A program made the position numbers and the translations under genes. This document shows, piece by piece, positions 1-6,694 of a stretch of 13,771 nucleotides of DNA (within the stretch, counting starts at the first letter, position 1; the number at the start of each line of letters is the position of its first letter). The notes beneath the pieces were generated by a model. It saw only the letters and a program-made list of their open reading frames with translations. It was not told where the DNA came from and made no database searches. The stretch is from Acanthamoeba lenticulata (Eukaryota; Discosea; Longamoebia; Acanthamoebidae): positions 1-13,771 of the forward strand of contig NAVB01001527.1 in NCBI GenBank assembly GCA_002179805.1, written 5' to 3'.

Positions 1-316
1 AACACGTCCATCTTACCCCTTCCTCTTGCTTCTGCGCGATTTGAAAATAAATAAATAAATATAAAAATACGTGCTTTCCGCAAGATCTTCAGCGCGTACT
101 GTGGGCCGTACCTCAGCAGCGAGTCGTCAACAACAGAATGAACACGAATACTAGCCGGCCAGAAACGAAGGTGGTGTCCTTTCCCCAGTCCACGCCCGCT
201 TTGGGCTTTCTTTGTGTGTCAGCGATGTCCAGCAAGCTTGCGGGCCCGTTTGGGTTTAAGATTGTATAATTGAAATATTTTCTGTTCCCGTTGCTACGGC
301 CTTTTTGGTTTGGCCT
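1..316. other. Left flank, 3' side of the lipase gene; no firm gene
   Basis: The region lies beyond the lipase stop codon. It starts with an AT-rich simple repeat (AAAT units, about 45-68). A short GC-rich open stretch on the plus strand, about 91-142, could be the last exon of a gene entering from the left: it follows an AG and ends AYCGPYLSSESSTTE-stop. It is too short to assign. If real, it would be convergent with the lipase. No canonical AATAAA was seen just after the lipase stop on the minus strand. Confidence 0.3.
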
Positions 317-3078
317 TCAAGGAGACGACGAGGACGGAGGCGCCGAGAACCAGCGCCACACTTTCCACGACGCTGCTCGCTTCTCGCGGTGGTGGCTGCT
401 GTGGTGCTGTGATGAGAGCTCCTCTTCCTGTTGCTGCGGGGCAGGGTCCTCAAGCTGCTTGGGCTCCTCCCGCACGACGAAGTCGTCGCCTTCGCGCTTC
501 TTCTCGTCGGTCTCCACGACCACGGCGGAAGCAACATCAGATCGACCGCCATCGGCGTTGATGCGGGCGCGCTCCTCGTCGGCGAGGAACAAGTGGTCGG
601 CCAGGTGGCGCAGCACGCCGAACCCAATGTGGTCGATACAATCCAGCTCCTCGTCCTCGTCTTTCTGGTGCTGACGGCGGCTGCATCGACACCCAAGCCA
701 ACAACATACATGAGCCACGATTTTAAACAATTTAAACAATAACAACAATAACAACATGGCGGACTGCAAGGAGGAGGGTACCTGATGAGGGGGATGTGGA
801 CCTTCTCGAGGAGCGTCTTTTTACAAACAATATTTACATGCGAGAGGTAGGTGTCGAAGCGCACGCCAATACGCTCCCATTCTAGCTCGCTGAGGGCCTG
901 ATGGAGTTGATGGTCAACATGAGCGATGAGGTGGGGCGTGATAAAAATAAGAATAAATATTTACCTGGAACATGGCTCGAAGCTCTGGCCCGCGCGAATC
1001 GTTCTTGAAGAACAACTCGCCTTCTTCTGCCACCTCTTCGCTGTCCTCGGCTTCGACCGTAGCGCCGTCCACCGCGGCTTCCCCTGTACATGCGACGGCC
1101 GCTTCGCCATTACCATCCTTCGTTTCGTCCACCACTTCCACATCGACGTGCTCGCTCACATCTTCGCGTCTTTCCTCGTGGCCGGTCGTCGCAGCCTCGT
1201 CACCACAGTTGTCATCGTCGGCGACGGCGGAGGCCTGTGTGGCGGTGGTCGTGGTCGTAGTCGTGGTCGAGCCGCGTCTGCTGTTGCTTCGGCTGCTGGT
1301 CGTGGCCTTGGGCAGGGTGATGGGCTCGTCGAGGATGCACGAGTACTTCTCCGACAATCGCAGTTGCCTGAGGCGGGACAGGAACGGGTTGTAGGGCATG
1401 ATAGCGGCCGTAGAGAAGGGCACCTGCAAGTCGCTCCGCACGTTGGCGTAGATCGACCGCCGTCGGAACAGCGCCAGCGCCTGGTAGAAGGGGGACCCTG
1501 TGTCACCACCACCACCACAACAACGACGAGTCAAGTTGACACTCGGTGAGATTCAGCTGCTTACGCCAGAGACTGGAACCGTGGGGCTTACCTCGCTCGC
1601 ATATCCGGTAGAGCAGTGGTTCGTCCTGATCCTTGTCCTCGAGCATGAGCTGGCGCCCTGCCGTGTATCGCGCGAGGAGCAAATGGTCAACAACAACAAC
1701 GACGACGACGACGACAAGAAGAAGAAGAAGAAGAGGTCGTGGGTTTGAAGGAAGTGGTGACGTACCCGTGCGCGAGAAGAGGTGGGAAGTGAAGAACGAG
1801 ATGATCGGGTTGAGGCCCCGTTGTGGTCGACGCGAGCCAAGATGCGGGGTGGCGAACGTGATAAAGTTCTGCGCAGGTGTGTGCGAAAGGGAAGGGGTCA
1901 ATCTCCACGTAACCGAAGAGGCTAAAGCAAAAGGCTATGCATAACGCGTACATAGGGCTCCCACTGGTCGAAGAAGCCTTCAGCAAAGAGGTAGCCGACG
2001 CAGTAGCGCGCGTAGAGGCCGCCCAGCGAGTGGCCGATGATGGAGAAGCGCAGCTTGGCGTCGCCATTGGCCTCCTGCGAGCTCTTGCGGGAGGCTGCCA
2101 TCTTCCTGGCGAACTCGATGACCTCCCGGCCCAGGCGCTCACCGCCCACGTCGATGCCCTCGTGGGTGGCCAGGAAGCCATGATTGGACTTGGCGATCAA
2201 CTGCGAAACGTTTTACATGATGAGGCCAGACCGCATGTGCTTGCGCGTAAGAGAACGTGTAAAGAAGCGAGGATATAAGCGAGGCACAGAGGGAGGCGTC
2301 GTACAATGGCTAACGTGTCGCCATATGTAGCAGTGAGCACGCTTGCAACGCGTACCAGGTCCCCCACACCTACACATGCGACGGAAGAATAAGAAAAATA
2401 ATTTAAAAAAAAAAAAATGAAGAGATGCACACAGGAGAAAAGGAAGAGGAGAGGAAATGAACCTCCATGAAGGCCGTGCGCGAGGACCACGAGGTGGGTA
2501 GCACGAGCGAGCTTGGCGCTCAGCGCTTGTTCGGTGTCCAGTGCCGTTTGTTCATCTTCGGGTCGGTCGTGGCTGGTTGACGCAGAAGTAGTGGAGGAAG
2601 AGTACAGGCTCGTGGGCACGAAGGACAGGCTGCGCGACAGCGAGCTCCAGCCCCAGTTCGGTTGTGCTTCGGGAGAGTGCGTTGATGCGGGACCAGAGAT
2701 GGAGAGCACAGAAGGTGAAGAAGAGTATAGGGCGGCCGAAAGGTCGTGACCGACGGTCGCATCGTCTTCGGCGTTCCCGTCAAATGTTTGTTCGTCAACT
2801 CCTTGTCGCGGCACGTTCCGAGGAGATGTTGCTGCGCCAACAATGCTGTTAACCACAGTTCTGCCCAAAACGTGCATGTCTGTGTCTTGTTGTGATGTTT
2901 GCGAATAGGGCTCCTCGTCCTCCTCTTTAATGATGCTGAATTGTTCGTCAATTTCGGCAAGGGCGTGCGATTCGTGATACTGTTCGTTGTTGGTGTCGTG
3001 CGAGAGGAAGTCTGTGTGATTGTCGTATAGCGCAGGACAGGCGGCAGGAGCCGCCGTTGAGGCTCCCGCTTCATCCAT
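317..3078 (-). CDS. DUF676 / ROG1-like serine lipase (alpha/beta hydrolase), 8 exons, 703 aa
   Basis: Predicted lipid or ester hydrolase of the DUF676 family (yeast ROG1-like, plant putative serine esterases). Exons in transcript order: 3078-2463, 2369-2305, 2200-1952, 1868-1766, 1657-1592, 1497-965, 897-782, 680-317; introns are GT-AG and the total is 2112 nt. Residues 1-195 are an acidic, Ser-rich, probably disordered leader. The hydrolase starts at VVLAHGLHGG (oxyanion loop, about 197-206). GIDVGGERL follows, then the nucleophile elbow GHSLGG with Ser285, NFITFATPHLG (from 311) and SIYANVRSD (Asp389 a candidate acid). Around 430-535 is a disordered insert with eight Thr and many Asp/Glu. 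The family C-terminal part resumes at LSELEWERIGVRF (546 on) and HLADHLF, which holds the likely catalytic His. The tail is Glu/His-rich and ends WKVWRWFSAPPSSSSP. The start is the only in-frame ATG; about 26 upstream codons are open but begin with TTG. Family and exons are well supported; the substrate is unknown. Confidence 0.9.
1688..1736. repeat. Compound trinucleotide microsatellite inside lipase intron 4
   Basis: On the plus strand, CAA units run into CGA/GAC units and then AAG/AGA units, without interruption. The stretch lies inside lipase intron 4 (1765-1658), where the transcript strand reads (TCT)n(GTC)n(GTT)n. The intron stays open in the lipase reading frame, so the repeat could encode six Leu and then nine Val if retained. 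Confidence 0.85.
2405..2417. repeat. A13 homopolymer in lipase intron 1
   Basis: Thirteen A on the plus strand, read as T on the lipase transcript. It falls in intron 1 (2462-2370), 35 nt upstream of the acceptor, and may act as part of the pyrimidine tract. Confidence 0.7.
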
Positions 3079-3524
3079 CACCAAGATCGTCGTCCTCCCC
3101 GCAAGCCCACCCAAGGCGCAAACGCATTGCAAAGAAATCGCGAAGAAAATTGCCAAGCCCCAAATCTGCGGCGGAGAGAAGGGAAAACTTGCCTAATGGT
3201 TCATAGCCAGCTTAAAATTCTTGCCTGGTTGTCGGTGGAATTTTTGTGGTATGTCGCAACTGCCAAACAAGCGCTAGGAAAAAAATAGGAAAAGGCAAGA
3301 AGGTCCTTCTGTGGTCAGAGCCGCCACGTCCCAACCCGACGCGGGAGGACAGCCAACACGTCCCAACCGGAGGCACGAAATGAGGGTGCACCCAGGAGGC
3401 TTAAACCTAGTCATTGAGGAGCCGTAGCGAGGGCGGTCATTCCCCGTTCTCTCTGCGCGACTCTTCGCCAACCTGCACTAGCCAGCAACCACACTTGTGC
3501 ACGACACTTCACCCAGCACTCTCT
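3079..3524. promoter_or_regulatory. Divergent intergenic region between the lipase and the 74-aa gene
   Basis: This 446-bp gap separates two divergent start codons, so it should hold both promoters. No TATA-like box was recognised. It contains a 12-bp direct repeat, CACGTCCCAACC, at 3325-3336 and 3357-3368. An ATG near 3380 opens a 15-codon ORF that would be an upstream ORF of the 74-aa gene if transcription starts before it. Promoter function is inferred from position only. Confidence 0.4.
3325..3368 (+). promoter_or_regulatory. Direct repeat CACGTCCCAACC x2, possible factor-binding sites
   Basis: Two identical 12-mers, 32 bp apart start to start (about three helical turns), lie 157-200 bp upstream of the 74-aa gene. 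The 9-bp core CACGTCCCA occurs a third time at 3902-3910, just upstream of a TATA-like sequence before the Xpt gene. The repetition is seen directly; a binding role is inferred. Confidence 0.35.
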
Positions 3525-3749
3525 ATGACCACCCTTGCTTTCTCGAACTCGGTGAGCGCACCTACCACCCTGGAGGACAGCACCAGCGCCCGGACAACGG
3601 ACACACTCATTGGCACCCTCCTCGAGGGGCTCGAAGCCAGCTGGTGCGAGCTGCTCGACGCTGTCACCAATGGCTTCCAGGACAAGGCCTTCGCACCGAG
3701 CGACCCCGCAGGCACCTTTTCTTCATGGCTTATTGACGACGACAACTGA
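3525..3749 (+). CDS. Small protein of unknown function, 74 aa, single exon
   Basis: I do not recognise this protein. It reads from the only in-frame ATG (starts MTTLAFSNSVSAPTTLEDST) to a TGA after LIDDDN. Coding status rests on codon use: most third positions are G or C, as in neighbouring genes, while the flanks are not. The product is acidic, without a signal peptide or clear membrane segment. The N-terminal half is Ser/Thr-rich and the middle (LIGTLLEGLEASWCELLDAVTNGF) looks helical and amphipathic. It is divergent from the lipase and 258 bp upstream of Xpt on the same strand. It could be a free-standing small protein or one exon of a larger gene, though no convincing partner exon was found. 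Confidence 0.5.
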   Translation: MTTLAFSNSVSAPTTLEDSTSARTTDTLIGTLLEGLEASWCELLDAVTNGFQDKAFAPSDPAGTFSSWLIDDDN

Positions 3750-3901
3750 GCCCTTATTTTTGAAGCTTCATCAGCCACTTGAAGAGACACTGTAATGCCA
3801 GGCCATAGTGACCTTGGCTACGCAACCACCCCCGTTTGTAAATACAACTCCAACGTTTCACACACAACTCGTTTCCTTGTAGGAAGCGCTTGGCCTTGGC
3901 C

Positions 3902-3927
3902 CACGTCCCACTTGCTCCGCATAAAAT
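3902..3927 (+). promoter_or_regulatory. Candidate Xpt promoter: CACGTCCCA core plus TATA-like GCATAAAAT
   Basis: CACGTCCCA (3902-3910) is followed 8 bp later by GCATAAAAT (3919-3927), about 80 bp before the Xpt ATG. The same nonamer GCATAAAAT occurs 70-78 bp before the RhoGEF ATG (10967-10975), which supports a TATA-box role. No transcription start site can be seen. Confidence 0.4.
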
Positions 3928-4007
3928 GCGCAACGCGTTTTTTGTAGCAGTTCAAGAAAACGCGCAACTTTGTTACTTTGAGCTCTCTTGGCACGGCACT
4001 GTTCTAG

Positions 4008-4995
4008 ATGGCACTAGCTCTCCGAGACCGCATTGCCCAGGACGGCCGCAACTTGGGTCGTGGCATTCTGAAAGTTGATGTGCGTTATCTCAGCTTTTGC
4101 TGCCCTCTATCTCATCCATCTATCGCTGAGGACAAAAACAAAAATTAATTTCATGCTTGTGCACAGGGGTTCATCAATCACATGATTGACCCCGTCCTCA
4201 TGCGTTCTTGCGCCGGAGAGCTTGCCGAGCGATTCAAGGTTCATTGCGATTTCTCCCGTAGATGCAGATTTCATCTTTACCACGCTTAAATGCACAACCC
4301 ACCACACAGGGACTGGGCGTGACCAAGATCCTCACCGTGGAAACTTCAGGCGTGGCGCCTTCGCTCATGACTGGTTCGTTGAAGCAACCATCTGCTGTTC
4401 ATTAGGTCTCGTGACTAAAAAAGAGGACCTGACGCCAGGCCTTGAGCTGGGCTGTCCGGTCATCTACTGTCGCTCGGGCAAGCGCCCCATCACCATGGAC
4501 CACTTCCTCACCACGGAATCCGTCTCACACACGGTGAACTTCCTCACTGGCTCAAGACCTCACGCGTGTGGGCATGACTAGGACCAGCATGAGCTCACGA
4601 GTCTCTTCTGCGCCGGTGTGTAGAAAGGTGGCTCGGTCTCGCTCTTTGTTTCGCAGGAGTACCTAAAGGCTGCCGACAAGGTCCTCATTATTGACGACTT
4701 CCTGGCCTCTGGCACGACCATCCGGGCGCTTATGAACTTGATCGAGCAGGCTGGTGCCACCCTGGTGGGTATCGGCTCCCTCGTTGAGAAGAGCTTCGAG
4801 GTACAGCAGTCTTCCTCTCCTTTGGCCGCCTCGGTGATCCTGAGCGCTGATGCGTTCTTGAACGGTCACTCCACACAGGGTGGGCGCGAGGTTTTGAGCA
4901 AGCTCACGCAAGTTCCCATCGTGTCGCTCGCTGTCATTGACGCCATGGAGGGCGACTCCATCACCTTCGCACCGCTTGCGCGGCCGCAGCAATAA
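4008..4995 (+). CDS. xpt: Xanthine phosphoribosyltransferase, bacterial Xpt type, 6 exons, 198 aa
   Basis: Predicted to convert xanthine and PRPP into XMP and pyrophosphate in purine salvage. Exons: 4008-4079, 4167-4238, 4310-4373, 4439-4533, 4624-4800, 4879-4995; introns are GT-AG, 65-90 nt, total 597 nt. The spliced protein is colinear with bacterial Xpt (about 190-195 aa) from end to end: ILKVDGFINHMIDP near the N-terminus, ILTVETSGVAPSLMTG at 54-70, CPVIYCRSGKRPITM, then the PRPP-binding loop VLIIDDFLASGTT at 121-133, followed by QAGATLVGIGSLVEKSFE. Both Asp residues of the PRPP loop and its Ser-Gly-Thr are present. The start ATG matches the bacterial N-terminus. AATAAA overlaps the stop codon (4991-4996). 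Eukaryotic salvage enzymes usually belong to the HGPRT or APRT branches, so bacterial ancestry is inferred. Introns and GC-rich codons show it is a resident nuclear gene. Specificity for xanthine over guanine is inferred from the family. Confidence 0.92.
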
Positions 4996-4996
4996 A
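4991..4996 (+). terminator. AATAAA overlapping the Xpt stop codon
   Basis: The canonical poly(A) hexamer overlaps the TAA stop and is followed by an A-rich run. Used as the cleavage signal, it would give a very short 3' UTR. Convergent H15-WWE ends 205 bp away. Confidence 0.35.
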
Positions 4997-5181
4997 AAAA
5001 AAAGGAGGCGGTTCAACGGCTAGGACAGAAAGGCGGGAAAAATGGTGCAGGCACGGGCGCGGAAAAAGGGTAGTGGGGTGCAAATCTTTCAACTGTTTTA
5101 TCTGTTCTACATCTCGAGAATGAGCAGCCGCCTATGTACAAGCCATTCCTCTTGCTCGAGCAAGTGACTGTGCCGAGACAG

Positions 5182-5199
5182 ACACACACACACACACAC
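5182..5199. repeat. (AC)9 dinucleotide repeat just after the H15-WWE stop codon
   Basis: Nine AC units on the plus strand, read as (GU)9 in the H15-WWE mRNA. The repeat begins one base after the TAA stop (5203-5201). Confidence 0.85.
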
Positions 5200-5200
5200 C

Positions 5201-6277
5201 TTACGCCAAGGCCACGCGACGGATGTTCCGCACGGTGTGGTTCTCGTGTTGAATGTTCTGTGAAGAAGGAGAAGAAGAACGACGGTAAGGCGTGTGTCGA
5301 TGCCGAGAAGAGAAAAAAAAAATGCGAGGGAAAAAGTGAAGGAGTCGACGTACGGTTTGCTTGTTGTTGAGGAAATCGACCTGGTACTGCCACTGGCCGC
5401 TCTTGACAGCGCGCACGTCGCACATGCCGGGATTCTTCTTGTAATCGAGATACGCCTTCTCCACGACATCCGAGGCCGCCGCATCGTAAGGCATCCAGCG
5501 TGCGCCCTCCTGGTACTGCCAGGTGTGATCGTAACCGGCCGGCGTCGTCTTGGGACCAGACGAGGCTGACGAAGCCTTTTCCCGGCTTTCCGCCCGGCTG
5601 GACCGCGAAGAAGAAGAAGAAGAAGCCTTGGCTTCCTTGGCCTTGCTGCTCGACGACGACGACGAAGACTTGCTCTTCTTCTTCTTCTTGTCCTTGGACG
5701 ACGAGGACGAGCGCTTGGGCGATTTCGAGCGAGAGGAGGAGGAGGAGGAGGAAGACTTCTTGCTCTTCTTGCTGGACGAGGAGGAGGAAGATTTCTTGGA
5801 AGAAGAAGTCGACGACGACGACGAAGAAGAAGAAGTCCTCTTCTTCCTCTTCTTCAGACCGAGCTTGTACTTGCCGTGCGAGAGGAGGCGATAGCGGGCA
5901 CCGGAATGCGAGAGGTAGCCCTCTTCGACGGCGGCCTTGAAGGCGCGGCGGAGGAAAATCTTGAAGTTGTCCGGCAGGTACTTGCCGTGGTGGGCCTCGA
6001 TGTGCTTGGCGATGGCGGCCGCGCTGGCGCCCGACGGCTCGGCGAGCTCGGCGATGGCGCGGGCGATCATCTTGGCGTAGGTGGGCTTCTTGGACAGCTG
6101 GCGTGGCGTGAGCTTCTTCTTGGGCGCCGACGCCGACGCAGCGGCCTCCTTGGCCTCCTCCTCGCGCTTCCGCTGGTTGGCCAGGCGGAGCGCGCGCGAG
6201 GGCTGGATTATGGTCGTGTAGTCTTGCGGCTCACGCTTGACCGCCTTGGCGCGACGCGGAATCGATTCTCTTTGCAT
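5201..6277 (-). CDS. Linker-histone (H15) domain fused to a WWE domain, 2 exons, 326 aa
   Basis: Predicted nuclear chromatin protein. Exons 6277-5354 and 5257-5201 flank a 96-nt phase-0 GT-AG intron. Residues 1-62 are basic with a Lys/Arg/Glu helix. Residues 64-133 form an H15 winged-helix: KKPTYAKMIARAIAEL, then ASAAAIAKHIEAHHG, then FKIFLRRAFKAAVEEGYLSH, ending in a basic GKYKLGLKKRKKR. About 140-240 is a Ser/Lys/Arg tract with SP and KSPKR motifs, like an H1 tail but far richer in Ser. Residues 253-323 form a WWE domain: W253, RWMPY, a Glu at VVEKAY, WQYQVDF and, after the intron, a tail ending TVRNIRRV. Only joining the second exon completes the WWE fold, which confirms the splice. H15 domains bind nucleosomal DNA; WWE domains bind ADP-ribose units of PAR or occur in ubiquitin ligases. 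The combination suggests a PAR-responsive chromatin factor, which is inference. It is divergent from PRCC. Confidence 0.9.
   Translation of the reverse strand: MQRESIPRRAKAVKREPQDYTTIIQPSRALRLANQRKREEEAKEAAASASAPKKKLTPRQLSKKPTYAKMIARAIAELAEPSGASAAAIAKHIEAHHGKYLPDNFKIFLRRAFKAAVEEGYLSHSGARYRLLSHGKYKLGLKKRKKRTSSSSSSSSTSSSKKSSSSSSSKKSKKSSSSSSSSRSKSPKRSSSSSKDKKKKKSKSSSSSSSSKAKEAKASSSSSSRSSRAESREKASSASSGPKTTPAGYDHTWQYQEGARWMPYDAAASDVVEKAYLDYKKNPGMCDVRAVKSGQWQYQVDFLNNKQTVRRLLHFFPRIFFFSSRHRHTPYRRSSSPSSQNIQHENHTVRNIRRVALA
5563..5852. repeat. Triplet-repeat tract encoding the Ser/Lys-rich linker of H15-WWE
   Basis: Stacked GAC, GAG and GAA/AAG triplets on the plus strand encode Ser and Lys runs on the minus strand. 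Local runs reuse one codon (TCC, TCG or TCT), which points to growth by triplet slippage. The same DNA creates long open frames on the plus strand that I regard as spurious. Confidence 0.75.
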
Positions 6278-6694
6278 TCTCTGCTTGTGTGTGGTTTCTG
6301 GAAATAGGGCCTACTACGACTACTATGACGGACTGGACCGTTGGTGGTGGTGTGTGTGTGTGGGAGACGCGTCTGGAGTCAGAAAACTTGAGTTGTTCTG
6401 GGGACAACTAACGGCCGGTCGCGTTGTCGTCGGTGGTCTCGCTGGTCGCTGTGTGAGGTAAAATAGCAAGAAGTCGGAGAAGGCCGACAATTTATCCGTT
6501 ACGTGGTGGCGTAATTGCTTCGGGGAAGGTGGAAATGGCAAAAGCTTATTGGAATGGATTGTGTTTTGGGAGTTTGAATTGCGTTTGTCATAACCGGTGG
6601 TTCGAGTGTCGGCCAGGGCGACCCAATGCCCCAGACGAAGAAATGAGGCGCAGAAAGAAAACAGAAAGATCAGAAAAAGCAAGAAGAAGCAAGG
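6278..6694. promoter_or_regulatory. Divergent intergenic region between H15-WWE and PRCC
   Basis: This 417-bp gap separates two divergent start codons and should hold both promoters and both 5' UTRs. A TGG/GT-rich simple stretch lies near 6339-6363, and the last 60 bp before PRCC are A/G-rich. No TATA-like box or tRNA was found. Shared regulation of two nuclear proteins is possible but not shown. Confidence 0.35.

Noticed and set aside
878..897. Possible donor CAT-gtaaat within lipase exon 7 (about 839)
   Set aside because: Reading through gives HVNIVCKKTLLEKVHIPLIR, which fits the family's C-terminal block, so no intron is needed there.
926..1549. 207-aa plus-strand open frame across the lipase exon 6 region
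   Set aside because: It is antisense to well-conserved lipase sequence; GC-rich codons leave the opposite strand open by chance.
3079..3156. Signal-peptide-like N-terminal extension of the lipase (AIFFAISLQCVCALGGLA)
   Set aside because: It begins with TTG and has no ATG. A nuclear eukaryotic gene would start at the ATG at 3078, so these codons are probably 5' leader.
5500..5940. Plus-strand open frames of Lys/Ser/Thr- or Phe/Glu/Asp-rich composition
   Set aside because: They are antisense shadows of the Ser/Lys triplet-repeat linker in H15-WWE.
6588..6640. GGTTCGAGT, tRNA T-loop-like
   Set aside because: No acceptor stem, anticodon arm or D arm can be folded around it on either strand.
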